A stretch of 64,000 nucleotides of DNA from Actinomadura sp. K4S16 (GCF_008327685.1 NZ_BDDE01000015.1:496001-560000); one strand, 5' to 3'. Counted from the first letter of the stretch, positions 1-8,530 are shown. Numbers and translations: made by a program. The notes: generated by a model from the sequence alone, not told the origin.

Positions 1-19
1 AAGGCGAGGTGGGACGCGG

Positions 20-763
20 TTGGCGGCACGGACGGAGCCGATGCGGGAGCGGATCCTGGCGGCGGCGGTCACGGTGATCCAGGCGCGCGGCATCACGGCC
101 GCGACGACCAAGGAGATCGCGCGGACCGCGGGCGTGTCCGAGGGCAGCCTCTACAACCACTTCGCGAACAAGACGGCGCTGTTCGCGGCGGCCCTGGCCG
201 AGGTGACCGGGACGGCGCGCGCCGCGATGGCGGGGCTGCTCGGGTCCGTCGGGCAGGACACGGTGGAGGAGAACCTCACCCGCCTGGCGACCGAGATGGT
301 CCGCTTCTACGGCGAGCTGCTGCCGATGACCGGGCCCGTCCTGGCCGATCCGGAGCTGATCGCCTGGCTGCGGGACAACGGCCCCGTGAAGGCGCAGCAG
401 GAGGCCGCCGCCAAGGCGCGGGCCCGGACCAGGGCCCCCCGGAACGGCGAGCCGCCGCCTCCCGGAGCGCCCGGCGGTCCTCCGGCGGGGCCGCCCGGCG
501 GGCCGACGGCGGGTCCGGTGATGGGCCACGCCGCCCTCATCGGGTACCTGGAGGCCGAGCGGAAGGCCGGGCGGCTGGCGGATGGCGCGCCTCTCCCGTT
601 CATCGCCGCGGCGCTGCTGGGAGGCTGCCAGCAGCACGCCTTCCTGACCCGGCTGGCGGGCCCGGAGACGGTCGCGGCGGGCGCCGGGCTCCCGGCCGCT
701 CCGGAGGAGTTCGCCGCCGCGCTGGTCGAGGCCGTCCTGGCGGGCCACCTCGCCGCCTCCTGA
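20..763 (+). CDS. TetR/AcrR family transcriptional regulator
   Basis: One-component repressor that would bind an operator and release it on ligand binding. The N-terminal helix-turn-helix lies at about residues 10-55 (the stretch KEIARTAGVSEGSLYNHF is the classic TetR recognition unit), followed by an all-helical ligand domain. At 247 residues it is a little longer than usual because of a Pro/Gly-rich low-complexity insert at about residues 140-170. It starts with TTG right at the window edge; a purine-rich stretch at 1-9 could be its ribosome binding site. The target is unknown because its upstream neighbour lies outside the window. Family is certain, regulon unknown. Confidence 0.85.
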   Translation: MAARTEPMRERILAAAVTVIQARGITAATTKEIARTAGVSEGSLYNHFANKTALFAAALAEVTGTARAAMAGLLGSVGQDTVEENLTRLATEMVRFYGELLPMTGPVLADPELIAWLRDNGPVKAQQEAAAKARARTRAPRNGEPPPPGAPGGPPAGPPGGPTAGPVMGHAALIGYLEAERKAGRLADGAPLPFIAAALLGGCQQHAFLTRLAGPETVAAGAGLPAAPEEFAAALVEAVLAGHLAAS

Positions 764-777
764 CCGGAAGCAGGCAT

Positions 778-1223
778 GACGAACCATCGCCCTAGAGGCC
801 GCTTTTACCCAGCGGACGGCTGCGCGCCCCGCGCGGTGCGCCCAGGACCGACGGGTCCGGCTCTATACCGGGTGATCAGACCGCTTCGTCCAACTCGCCG
901 CCCGGTGTGATGGACGCCACGTCAGACATGGCAACCTTTTGGCCCGTTCCATGCGTCTTACATGGCAGGAAGACCCACCGGCGGATGGGAAGCGCCCGAA
1001 GGGCACGCCCGCGACGTCCCGGGAACGGGGTCGCTCTGGCATCGCCGAAGCGCGCCGAACCCTCGGTCCACCCTCCATGCGAGGCCGAGGCATCACCGAA
1101 CCCGCCGGGAACGGTGGCACGTACCACTTGACGGGGGGCGGTCAGTCCGCCCGGTCCGCGCGTGCCCCCGACCACGCGCCATGCAACCGGCCCTTCACCG
1201 GGGCACTACCACGGGGAGCGACG
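778..1223. other. Intergenic region upstream of the SigR-like gene
   Basis: 446 bp without a convincing gene; overlapping open frames lack a ribosome binding site and recognisable protein. It holds a near-perfect palindrome at 1124-1137 (arms GTGG/CCAC around ACGT) directly followed by TTGACG at 1138-1143, which could be a -35 box covered by an operator, and a GC hairpin at 1146-1162. No clean -10 box and no convincing SigR-type GGAAT-N18-GTT promoter could be found, so autoregulation by the sigma factor is not supported by eye. Confidence 0.4.
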
Positions 1224-1829
1224 ATGACCGCTGTCACCACGCCCGTCCACCGCAACGCCAAGGGCGACAACGGCCGCGACGCCGACGGCACCGCCACTGA
1301 GCGCCGCTACGAGCGCGACGTCCTGCCGCTTGCCGACCCGCTCTACATGAGCGCCGTCCGCATGACCCGCAACAGCGCCGACGCCGAGGACCTCGTCCAG
1401 GAGACCCTGGCCAAGGCCTACGTGAACTTCCACCAGTTCCAGGAAGGCACGAACCTCAAGGCGTGGCTGCACCGCATCCTCACCAACAACTTCATCAACA
1501 CCTACCGCAAGAAGCAGCGCGAGCCCCAGCGCGCCGGCTCCGAGGAGCTGGAGGAGTGGCAGCTCGCGCAGGCCGAGGCGCACGCGTCCGGCTTCCGGTC
1601 CGCCGAGTCCGAGGCCCTCGACCGCATCCCCGACTCCGAGGTGGTCGCCGCCCTGCGCGCCCTCCCCAAGGACTTCCGGGACGCCGTCTACCTCGCTGAC
1701 GTCGAGGGCTACCCCTACAAGGAGATCGCCGACATGATGGGCACCCCCATCGGCACCGTCATGTCCCGCCTCCACCGCGGCCGCAAGCAGCTCCGCGCCT
1801 CCCTCTCAGAGCACGTCCTCGCCGCGTAG
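1224..1829 (+). CDS. ECF RNA polymerase sigma factor, SigR/SigH-like
   Basis: Group IV sigma factor (201 aa) that directs RNA polymerase to stress promoters. Region 2 spans about residues 30-100 (DAEDLVQETLAKAY, then LKAWLHRILTNNFINTYRKK) and region 4 about 135-190 (YKEIADMMGTPIGTVMSRLH). These are nearly identical in style to Streptomyces SigR and mycobacterial SigH, the thiol-oxidative stress sigma factors. The ATG at 1224 is preferred to in-frame codons upstream, because GGGGAG lies 6-7 nt before it and the family begins here. SigR is normally followed by its zinc anti-sigma factor RsrA; none follows here. Family assignment is firm; the regulon is inferred. Confidence 0.88.
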   Translation: MTAVTTPVHRNAKGDNGRDADGTATERRYERDVLPLADPLYMSAVRMTRNSADAEDLVQETLAKAYVNFHQFQEGTNLKAWLHRILTNNFINTYRKKQREPQRAGSEELEEWQLAQAEAHASGFRSAESEALDRIPDSEVVAALRALPKDFRDAVYLADVEGYPYKEIADMMGTPIGTVMSRLHRGRKQLRASLSEHVLAA

Positions 1830-2176
1830 TAGGCGCCTTTCTCCTCCTTCGGGCCTGGCGGCCCTTGCTGTGCTTATTGCAGTGCTCTCCTCCTTCGGGC
1901 CTGGCGGCCCTCCATCGTCGGGCACTGCGGGCGATCGCTGGCATCGCTCCGGCTCGCCTTGGCGGCTCGCTGCGCGATCAGGTTCTCGCACGCTCGAACC
2001 TGCCTTCGGACGCGATCGCAGCCCTTGAGGTAGTTGCGGGGTTGGGCGTGACTGAGGTCCGTGCCCTTGAAGGCGGTGCAGGTGGCGCCACAGACACAGG
2101 TTGTTCGCTTTTCATGCACGTTCTGTCGTTGGACAGATACCGTGTGCGACGTCCCTTGGAATGTCGGGAGTCGCGT
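1830..2176. other. Intergenic region with palindromic repeats, no rsrA
   Basis: 347 bp between the sigma factor and the protease inhibitor. No ORF with a zinc-binding anti-sigma motif (HxxxCxxC) is present in any frame. It contains a 26-bp direct repeat (listed separately) and a mosaic of short inverted repeats around 1915-2030. A likely promoter for the next gene lies near TTGGAC at about 2131. Confidence 0.5.
1840..1911. repeat. 26-bp direct repeat, two copies, each a hairpin
   Basis: Identical 26-bp copies occupy 1840-1865 and 1886-1911, 46 bp apart. Each ends in GGGCC-TGGC-GGCCC, a stem-loop with a four-base loop. They lie just after the sigma factor stop codon and may act as a double terminator or be remnants of a dispersed palindromic element. 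Confidence 0.8.
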
Positions 2177-2569
2177 ATGTCGAACCTTGTCACCGGGGTC
2201 GTCCTCGGGGCGGTGATCGCCTTGATGCCCGCCGCGCATTCCGAGCCCGCCGCGTTCGCCGAGCCCGGGACGTCGCTGCGGCTTTCCGTCACGCATCCGG
2301 GTGAGGCCACGTCGGGAACGAGGGCCGTCACGCTCCGTTGCGACCCGCCCGGGGGCGGGCATCCCGAGGCGGCGCGGGCCTGCCTGGAGCTGGACGGGTC
2401 CGGCGGGAAGTTCGAGCACCGGCCGGACGGCCGGATGTGCACCGCCGTCCACTCGCCCGTCGTCGTCCGCGCCGAGGGGCGGTGGAAGGGCAGACCCGCA
2501 CGCTTCCGGGCCGAGTACGGCAACGACTGCGTCATGTGGTCGCGCACGGGTACCGTCTTCGCGTTCTGA
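2177..2569 (+). CDS. Secreted subtilisin inhibitor-like (SSI) protein
   Basis: Predicted extracellular inhibitor of serine proteases, 130 aa. A short signal peptide covers about residues 1-28 (hydrophobic VTGVVLGAVIALMPAA). The mature domain carries the four SSI cysteines (C55, C69, C88, C118), expected to form two disulfides, and the family ending GTVFAF. The reactive loop reads MCTAVHSPV where Streptomyces SSI has MCPMVYDPV, so the predicted P1 residue is Ala90 instead of Met and P2 is Thr instead of Pro. This suggests specificity for elastase- or subtilisin-like enzymes. The ATG at 2177 is chosen because GGGAG lies about 7 nt upstream and a signal peptide follows. Confidence 0.82.
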   Translation: MSNLVTGVVLGAVIALMPAAHSEPAAFAEPGTSLRLSVTHPGEATSGTRAVTLRCDPPGGGHPEAARACLELDGSGGKFEHRPDGRMCTAVHSPVVVRAEGRWKGRPARFRAEYGNDCVMWSRTGTVFAF

Positions 2570-2683
2570 TCGGCGCAGGTGGGCGGCCGTTTCGCGAACC
2601 GCCCGAATAGGGTTGCCGACCTTGGGTAAGGCGCGCACACACGGCCACGCGAGCCGTTGGCGAATCGGGAGGATGTGCGTGCC

Positions 2684-3106
2684 ATGCCATCAAGGGTCAG
2701 CGACGTGATGACTGCGGCTCCGCAGTCGTTGCCGCTCGACGCGACGCTCTATGAGGCGGCTCGCATCATGCGCGACGAGGGGATCGGCGACGTGCTGGTC
2801 ACGTACGCGGGACGGCTCTGCGGCCTGGTGACCGACCGTGACATCGTGATCCGCGCGGTGGCGGAGAGCCGCGACACCTCGCTCACCCCGCTCGGCGACG
2901 TGTGCACGGCGGAGCTGACCACCGTCCATCCCGAGGACGACACCGACACGGTCGCGCGGCTGATGAGCGAGCACGCCGTCCGGCGCCTCCCTGTCGTGGA
3001 CGCCGAGCAGCACCCCGTCGGCATCGTGTGCATGGGAGACCTCGCCCTGGCGAACGGAGACGGCGGTCCGCTCCCCGAGATCAGCAAGGCGCCGCCGAAC
3101 AACTAG
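2684..3106 (+). CDS. CBS domain pair protein
   Basis: 140-residue cytoplasmic protein made of two tandem CBS motifs (about residues 5-60 and 70-128), with typical signatures VSDVMTAAPQSL, GRLCGLVTDRDIV and RRLPVVDAEQHPVGI. Stand-alone CBS pairs bind adenine nucleotides and sense energy state; many actinobacterial genomes carry several stress-induced copies. The ATG at 2684 is preferred over an upstream TTG because GGGAGGA at 2667-2673 is correctly spaced. The next gene starts about 80 bp later and may be transcribed independently. The partner protein is unknown. Confidence 0.85.
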   Translation: MPSRVSDVMTAAPQSLPLDATLYEAARIMRDEGIGDVLVTYAGRLCGLVTDRDIVIRAVAESRDTSLTPLGDVCTAELTTVHPEDDTDTVARLMSEHAVRRLPVVDAEQHPVGIVCMGDLALANGDGGPLPEISKAPPNN

Positions 3107-3175
3107 GACTCCCCCCGTGAAACACCAGGGTCATGCGGCCGTGCAGGCCCCGCCTGCGCATCCCTCTGGGCAGGC

Positions 3176-3191
3176 TAATCTCGGAGGGGTG
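3176..3191 (+). promoter_or_regulatory. -10 box TAATCT for a leaderless GTG start
   Basis: TAATCT at 3176-3181 lies 7 nt before GTG at 3189. This spacing puts the transcription start at or next to the start codon. A GGAGG sequence abuts the GTG too closely to serve as a ribosome binding site. Confidence 0.5.
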
Positions 3192-3962
3192 ACGGCCACC
3201 GAACCGGTCCTGACCGACCAGCTCGCGCTGGAGATCGCTCGCCTGGGCATGGTCGGGGAGTCCTCCGACGTGGGCACCCTGCACCGGGTGACCGAGCTCG
3301 CGTCGCGCGCCGTGCCCGGGTGCGCGGGCGCCGCGAGCGTGCGCTGGGCGCTCCCGAGCACCCGCGGCGACGCGGGCTCCGCCACGCCCGGCCCGCCCGA
3401 CGCGCCGGAGGAGAGCCGGCCCGAGCCGCTGGCCGCCGCGGCCAGCCATCCCGACCTCGCCGAGGTGACCGACCGGCAGCTGACCCGCGGCCGCGGGCCG
3501 CTCTTCGACGTGGTGGCCGGCCGGCGGCCGCTCAGCTCCGACGACATCCTCGCCGAGACCCGCTGGCCCGACGCCATGTCGGACATGCTGCGCCGCGGGG
3601 TGCGCTGCTTCGCCACGACCCCGCACCTGAGCCCGCGGGTCCTGGTCACGCTCACGCTTTACGGGGTGACGCCGAAGGCCCTCGGGCACGGGCGGCACGC
3701 GATCGCGTCGCTGCTGGTCGCCCAGGGCACCGCGGCGGTCTCGAACAGCCAGCAGTACGACGACGTGCACCGCACCGCCGTCCAGCTCCAGGCCGCCGTC
3801 GAGGCCCGCGCCGTGGTCGACCAGGCGAAGGGGATCCTCATGCACGCGCTCGGCTGCGACGCCGACGAGGCGTTCGCCGAGATGCGCCGGATCTCGCAGA
3901 CCCGCCACGTTAAGCTCACCGCTCTCGCGCAGCGTATCGTCGGTCACCAGGGCCTGCCCTAG
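3189..3962 (+). CDS. GAF and ANTAR domain RNA-binding regulator
   Basis: Predicted antiterminator, 257 aa. The N-terminal two-thirds resemble a GAF sensor. The C-terminal segment (about residues 195-250; RAVVDQAKGILMHALGCDADEAF, split around the conserved AKG) is an ANTAR domain, a three-helix RNA-binding unit that prevents termination at dual hairpins. Start uncertain: GTG at 3117 has no ribosome binding site, while GTG at 3189 sits behind a leaderless-type -10 box, so 3189 is preferred. It precedes the PAS-GAF-PP2C phosphatase, another typical actinobacterial stress-signalling protein. Targets are unknown. Confidence 0.82.
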   Translation: MTATEPVLTDQLALEIARLGMVGESSDVGTLHRVTELASRAVPGCAGAASVRWALPSTRGDAGSATPGPPDAPEESRPEPLAAAASHPDLAEVTDRQLTRGRGPLFDVVAGRRPLSSDDILAETRWPDAMSDMLRRGVRCFATTPHLSPRVLVTLTLYGVTPKALGHGRHAIASLLVAQGTAAVSNSQQYDDVHRTAVQLQAAVEARAVVDQAKGILMHALGCDADEAFAEMRRISQTRHVKLTALAQRIVGHQGLP

Positions 3963-4075
3963 GTGCGCGGGCGGAGCATAGGCTGCGCAGAGCGGCCCCG
4001 TAGATCGGCGTCCGGCCCGGCAAGGGCGGGAGCCGCCCTGGTTCCACCGTGGTGACGCGGACGAAAGGAGACCAG

Positions 4076-6046
4076 ATGCACGATCAGCCCGACCAGCTCG
4101 AGCCCGAGTCCCTGCTGCGGGAGATCTCGGACCTCGAAGGGCGCATCGGCGAGCTGCGCCAGGCCGCCGGCGTGCCCGAGCCCGACCTGCGCGCCACGCT
4201 GGACGCCGCGCTGGTCGAGCTGGAGCTGGCGCTGACCGTGCTGCGCACGATGGGCGGCGAGCAGACCGGCGAGCAGGGCGGGTCGGCCGCCGCCGAGAAC
4301 GAGCGCAGGGTGCTGCGCACGGTCTTCCAGGACGCCCCCGTCCCGCTGTTCCTGCTCGACCGGACGACGAACGTCCGCCGCGTCAACCGGCAGGCGGCCG
4401 CGCTGCTCGGCACCTCGTCGGGATACGTGTCGGGCAAGCAGTTCACGGCGTTCTGCGACATGGCGACCCGGGCGGCCGTCCGGTCGCAGCTCGCGGCGGC
4501 GATCCGGACGGGACGGCGCCGACGGGTCGGCGTCCGGTTCCTCGGCCGCGACCACCCGATCGACGCCGTGCTGACCTTCGCGCGGGTGTGGATCCGCGGC
4601 GAGCCCGACCCGATGATCGTGGTGGCCGCCGGGCCGACGACCACGCCCGCCGACGACGGCGCGACCGAGCCGTCCAAGGGCCAGGCCGCGGGCGCCCCGC
4701 GGGCGCGGGCCGCCGAGGGTGGGCCGGGCGACGACGAGGCCGTGGCCACGATCGTGCACCGGATGGACGTCCTCGCCACCGCCAGCGAGCTGCTGCTCGA
4801 CGAGCCGGTCTTCAACGAGACGGTGGCCGTGCGGAGGTGCGCCCGGCTGCTGGCCGCCGAACTGGCGGACTGGGCGTTCATCGACCTGACCGCCCCGGCC
4901 AACGGCAACCCGTCCGCGGCCGCGCAGGGCGGCGCGGCGCCGGCGCTGCGCCGGCAGGTCGTCATGGGGCCGGAGGACGAGCGGTCCGTCGAGGCCGCGC
5001 GGATGCTCGAAGAGGTCGACCCCACCGAGGACACCCTCCCCCACAACGTGTTCGTCACCCGGCAGAGCGCGCTCCGCCCGCACGTCGAGAACCTCGACGT
5101 GCTCGGCATGTGCCCCGACGGGCTGCCCGTCTGCGGCAAGATCGGGGTCACCTCGGTCCTCAGCGTCCCCATCGAGGACGGCGACCGCGCCATCGGCGCG
5201 ATCACGCTGGCGGCCAGCGGCGAGTACGGCCCGTTCGACCTCATGGACCTCGGCGTCGTGCAGCGGCTCGGCCGCTACCTGGCCCTGGTGATCCGGGCCG
5301 CGCGGCTCTACCGGCGCCGCGCGGAGGTGGCGGACACGCTGCAGGCGGGGCTGCTGCCGAAGTCGCTCCCGTCCATCCCCGGGGTGAGCGTCGCCGCGCG
5401 GTACCTGACGTCCACGCACGGCTCGGAGGTAGGCGGCGACTTCTACGACGTCTTCCGCACCGAGAACGGGTGGGGGCTGGTCCTCGGCGACGTGTGCGGC
5501 AAGGGCGAGGACGCGGCGGCAGTGACGGCGACGGCCCGGCACTGCGTCCGGCTCGCGTCGCGGTGGAAGGCGCGGCCTGCCGACGTCCTCGGGATCGTCA
5601 ACGAGGCCCTGCTGGACGAGGACCGGTTCGTCACCGCCGTGATGGCGAGCCTGACGCTGGAGACCGAGCGGATCATCGTGTCGCTCGGCACCGCGGGCCA
5701 TCCGCCGGCGATCGTGGTCCGCGCCGACGGGGTGATCAGGTCGGCGTCGCGCGGCGGCGTCCCGCTCGGCCTGTTCGAGGACTTCGAGGCCGGGCTCGAC
5801 ACGATCGACCTGTCCGTCGGAGACACGCTGATCCTGCATTCGGACGGGGTCCTCGAGGCGTGCGACATGGCGCGGCAGGAGTTCGGGCAGGAGCGCCTGC
5901 TCGAGGCGCTCGCCGGGCACGCGGGCAAGCCCCCGGAGGAGATGCTCGCGGGTGTGGAGCGGGCTCTGCTCGACTACTGCGACAGCGACCTGCGCGACGA
6001 CGTGTCCATGCTCGCCCTGCGCGTCGAACCGCCCACGCTCGACTAG
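4076..6046 (+). CDS. PAS-GAF-PP2C serine/threonine phosphatase, SpoIIE/RsbU type
   Basis: Sensor phosphatase of 656 residues, expected to dephosphorylate an anti-sigma-factor antagonist in a partner-switching pathway. Order: coiled-coil-like N-terminus (about 1-60), PAS domain (about 75-180, FQDAPVPLFLLDRTTNVRRV), acidic/Pro linker, GAF domain (about 225-415), and SpoIIE-type PP2C (about 425-650) with the metal-binding motifs VGGDFYD near residue 451 and HSDGVLE near 586. ATG at 4076 is chosen over GTG at 4049 because AAAGGAGA lies 8 nt upstream. No antagonist or anti-sigma gene adjoins it, so its partner is encoded elsewhere. Confidence 0.9.
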   Translation: MHDQPDQLEPESLLREISDLEGRIGELRQAAGVPEPDLRATLDAALVELELALTVLRTMGGEQTGEQGGSAAAENERRVLRTVFQDAPVPLFLLDRTTNVRRVNRQAAALLGTSSGYVSGKQFTAFCDMATRAAVRSQLAAAIRTGRRRRVGVRFLGRDHPIDAVLTFARVWIRGEPDPMIVVAAGPTTTPADDGATEPSKGQAAGAPRARAAEGGPGDDEAVATIVHRMDVLATASELLLDEPVFNETVAVRRCARLLAAELADWAFIDLTAPANGNPSAAAQGGAAPALRRQVVMGPEDERSVEAARMLEEVDPTEDTLPHNVFVTRQSALRPHVENLDVLGMCPDGLPVCGKIGVTSVLSVPIEDGDRAIGAITLAASGEYGPFDLMDLGVVQRLGRYLALVIRAARLYRRRAEVADTLQAGLLPKSLPSIPGVSVAARYLTSTHGSEVGGDFYDVFRTENGWGLVLGDVCGKGEDAAAVTATARHCVRLASRWKARPADVLGIVNEALLDEDRFVTAVMASLTLETERIIVSLGTAGHPPAIVVRADGVIRSASRGGVPLGLFEDFEAGLDTIDLSVGDTLILHSDGVLEACDMARQEFGQERLLEALAGHAGKPPEEMLAGVERALLDYCDSDLRDDVSMLALRVEPPTLD

Positions 6047-6098
6047 AACGTTTCAAGGCGCGCGACTGATGGGCGTTTTGCCGGGGTAAACGGCCTCC

Positions 6099-6605
6099 AT
6101 GAGCGTGGACCCCTCAGACAAGCCCCGCAACGAGACCGAGCACGAGCGGCTGGACCGGCAGCTGATGGAGCTCCTCCAGGGCTTCCGGGTGGCGACCACC
6201 GGCGTGCAGGTGCTGTTCGCGTTCCTGCTGACCGTCCCGTTCTCCGCGACCTTCGACACGAAGGTCGGCGACCTGGGGAAGGCGCTGTTCTACGTCGCGC
6301 TGTTCGGGGCGGGGGTCGCGTCGGTCTGCTTCATCGCCCCTGTCTTCCAGCATCGGATCCTGTTCCAACTGGGGCAGAAGGCGCTGCTGATCCGGCGCGC
6401 CAACCGGTTCGGGATCGCCGGCGCCTTCGCGCTCGGCGTCTCGATGACCGCGGCGACCACGCTCGTCGTCCAGGCCCTGTCGGACAAGGCGGCCGCCACC
6501 GCCGCCACGGTCGCGGTCGCCGTGATCTTGTGCGGGTGGGCGTGGTTCGTCCAGCCGTACCTGACCCGGCGGCGCGCGGAGCGCCGCGCATCGCAGGACG
6601 CCTGA
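6099..6605 (+). CDS. Four-helix membrane protein, DUF6328-like
   Basis: 168 residues with a charged N-terminus (ETEHERLDRQLMELLQGFRV) and four predicted membrane helices at about residues 35-55, 65-88, 105-128 and 132-152, ending in a basic tail. The pattern matches the DUF6328 family of uncharacterised actinobacterial membrane proteins, sometimes mislabelled as antiporters. No ribosome binding site is seen; TAAACG lies 6 nt before the ATG, so a leaderless transcript is possible. Function unknown. Confidence 0.7.
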   Translation: MSVDPSDKPRNETEHERLDRQLMELLQGFRVATTGVQVLFAFLLTVPFSATFDTKVGDLGKALFYVALFGAGVASVCFIAPVFQHRILFQLGQKALLIRRANRFGIAGAFALGVSMTAATTLVVQALSDKAAATAATVAVAVILCGWAWFVQPYLTRRRAERRASQDA

Positions 6606-6677
6606 CCCACCGCGGGCGGGCCCGTCCACGACGGACCCGCCCGGGTGCGGCCGCGGTGGGCGCGGCCGGATGCGTCC

Positions 6678-8126
6678 TCAGTAGGCGCGGCCGAAGATGA
6701 CGCGCTTGCCGTAGGCGGACGGGCGGCCGCACTTCACGCAGACGCCGGCCTCCTCGGGCGCGTCGGCCGGGATCACGCGCGGCGTCGCGGCGGTCTCGGC
6801 CTTGATGTCGTCCTCGCAGGCGGTCTCGCCGCAGTGGAAGGCGCGGGCCCAGCCGGTGGCGACCTGCGCGGCGAACGCGTCCCAGTCGTCCACCACGGCG
6901 GTGTTGTCCTCGCGGAACGCCTCGGCCCTGGCGAGCAGGAACGCCTGGAAGTCGGCGAGCATCCCGGGCAGCACCTCGGGCACCTTTTCCAGCGGGATCT
7001 GCTCCTTGCCCTGCCCCTCGACGGTCGGGAGCCGCCGGACGACGGTGGCGACGCCGCCCTCGATGTCGCGCTTGCCCAGCTCGATGCGGATCGGGACGCC
7101 GCGCATCTCCCACTCGTTGAACTTGAAGCCGGGCGACAGCTGCGGCCGGTTGTCGTCGACGTGCACCCGGATGCCCATCGACTTGATCGCCGTACCCAGC
7201 CGGCGGGCCTCGGCGGCGGCCTGCTCGCCCTGCTCCTTGCGCCCGATCGGCACGATGACGACCTGGTAGGGCGCGAGCCGCGGCGGCAGCACGAGGCCCT
7301 TGTCGTCGCCGTGCGTCATGATCACGCCGCCGATCATGCGGGTGCTCATCCCCCAGGACGTGGTGTGGGCGAGGGTGAGCTTGCCCTCCTCGTCCTGGTA
7401 CTGGATCTCGAACGCCTTGGCGAAGTTGGTGCCGAGGTAGTGGGACGTGCCGGCCTGCAGGGCCCGGCCGTCGCGCATCATGGCCTCGATCGTGTAGGTG
7501 CGGACGGCGCCGGCGAACCGCTCGCCGGGCGTCTTCTCCCCCGCCACGACCGGGATCGCCGCGAGTTCGCGCGCCACGCTCGCGTAGGCGTCGAGCGCCC
7601 ACATCGTCTCGCGCATCGCGTCGTCCTCGTCGATGTGCGCGGTGTGGCCCTCCTGCCAGAGGAACTCGGTGGTCCGCAGGAACATCCGGGGGCGCATCTC
7701 CCAGCGGACGACGTTCGCCCACTGGTTGAGCAGCAGCGGCAGGTCGCGGTGCGAGTCGATCCACTTGGCCATGTACTCGCCGATGACCGTCTCGGAGGTC
7801 GGCCGCATGATCAGCGGCTCCTCCAGCTCCTTGCCGCCGGCGTGCGTGACGACGGCCAGCTCCGGGGAGAAGCCCTCGACGTGCTCGGCCTCGCGCTTGA
7901 GGTAGGACTCCGGGATGAGCATCGGGAAGCAGGCGTTGTCGTGCCCGGCCTCCTTGATGCGCCGGTCCAGGTCGGCCTGGAGCAGCTCCCACACCCGGTA
8001 ACCGTACGGGCGGATGACCATCGTGCCGCGAACCGGTCCGCGGTCGACGAGCTGGGCCTGCACCACCAGCTCGTTGTACCAGGCGGAGAAATCCTCGCTC
8101 TGCGGCGTCACACCTTCTCGACTCAC
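6678..8126 (-). CDS. proS: Prolyl-tRNA synthetase, archaeal/eukaryotic-like (type 3)
   Basis: Class II synthetase charging tRNA-Pro. It has class II motif 1 (YRVWELLQADLDRRIKEAG), motif 2 (RPTSETVIGEYM and WRTQT-like core in RWEMRPRMFLRTTEF), no internal editing insertion, and a C-terminal cysteine domain with CVKCGRPSAYGKR, typical of type 3 enzymes. At 482 aa the length fits. I choose GTG at 8126 because TACCCT lies 7 nt upstream (leaderless); ATG at 8147 would add seven residues but has no ribosome binding site and would contain this -10 box. A second, bacterial-type prolyl-tRNA synthetase is encoded 1 kb away on the other strand. Confidence 0.92.
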   Translation of the reverse strand: MSREGVTPQSEDFSAWYNELVVQAQLVDRGPVRGTMVIRPYGYRVWELLQADLDRRIKEAGHDNACFPMLIPESYLKREAEHVEGFSPELAVVTHAGGKELEEPLIMRPTSETVIGEYMAKWIDSHRDLPLLLNQWANVVRWEMRPRMFLRTTEFLWQEGHTAHIDEDDAMRETMWALDAYASVARELAAIPVVAGEKTPGERFAGAVRTYTIEAMMRDGRALQAGTSHYLGTNFAKAFEIQYQDEEGKLTLAHTTSWGMSTRMIGGVIMTHGDDKGLVLPPRLAPYQVVIVPIGRKEQGEQAAAEARRLGTAIKSMGIRVHVDDNRPQLSPGFKFNEWEMRGVPIRIELGKRDIEGGVATVVRRLPTVEGQGKEQIPLEKVPEVLPGMLADFQAFLLARAEAFREDNTAVVDDWDAFAAQVATGWARAFHCGETACEDDIKAETAATPRVIPADAPEEAGVCVKCGRPSAYGKRVIFGRAY

Positions 8127-8250
8127 GGCCCCAAGGGTACTGACCATCCGCGTTGGTCAGGGCACCTTAACCACGCTCGCGCGATCCGCCCGTCCCAGAT
8201 CGCCTTTCTTACCGCTCGGCTATCGCCTTGGAGGCCGCCAGCACGAATGT

Positions 8251-8284
8251 TATTCTAGACCTACACAGGTAGTACAGTCGCTAC
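8251..8284 (+). promoter_or_regulatory. Promoter and candidate operator of the HicA-like pair
   Basis: TACAGT at 8273-8278 lies 6 nt before the ATG at 8285 (leaderless arrangement). The 12-bp inverted repeat ACCT-ACAC-AGGT at 8259-8270 sits just upstream of the -10 box, where a repressor would block polymerase. A second -10-like TATTCT is at 8251-8256. Autorepression by the downstream HTH protein is an inference. Confidence 0.5.
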
Positions 8285-8530
8285 ATGCCAGGTAAGCACA
8301 CACGGGCCGCTATCAAGGAGTTAAAGGAAGCCGGGTGGCAGGTCACCTACACCAGCGGACGGGCTCACGCGTATGCGAGGGCATCCTGCCCTGGCGGCCC
8401 CGGCTGCTGCACTCCTCCCTTCTCGATCAACGGAACTCCCGACGTCGACGAACACGAGGCACAGAAGATCCGGAGGCGGATGCGGCAGCACGACGCCAAG
8501 GCGGCCGCACGGCAGGAAGAGAAGGACTGA
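8285..8530 (+). CDS. HicA-like small protein, putative toxin
   Basis: Basic 81-residue protein. Its N-terminal half (AIKELKEAGWQVTYTSGRAH) resembles the HicA mRNA interferase fold, in which a glycine-histidine loop after the second strand carries the catalytic His. Four cysteines in ASCPGGPGCC and a PPFSINGTP strand follow, then a basic helix. TGA overlaps the ATG of the HTH gene (ATGA), as in toxin-antitoxin pairs. It differs from standard HicA by the cysteines and weak overall similarity, so the toxin role is a hypothesis. Start fixed by the leaderless promoter at 8273. Confidence 0.55.
   Translation: MPGKHTRAAIKELKEAGWQVTYTSGRAHAYARASCPGGPGCCTPPFSINGTPDVDEHEAQKIRRRMRQHDAKAAARQEEKD

Noticed and set aside
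939..1223. N-terminal extension of the SigR-like frame
   Set aside because: The conserved sigma factor begins after 1224 with a good ribosome binding site; upstream codons give low-complexity sequence unlike region 1 or any known extension.
3959..5920. Long open frame on the minus strand opposite the PAS-GAF-PP2C gene
   Set aside because: It is a shadow caused by high third-position GC; its product is Arg/Gly/Pro/His-rich with no domain, while the plus strand encodes a clear phosphatase.
6645..8258. Plus-strand frame opposite the type 3 prolyl-tRNA synthetase
   Set aside because: Shadow frame: no ribosome binding site and no recognisable protein; the opposite strand has an intact synthetase.
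8147..8284. T-box or other riboswitch upstream of the proS gene pair
   Set aside because: The gap is too short, and both flanking starts have leaderless-type -10 boxes, leaving no leader for a riboswitch.
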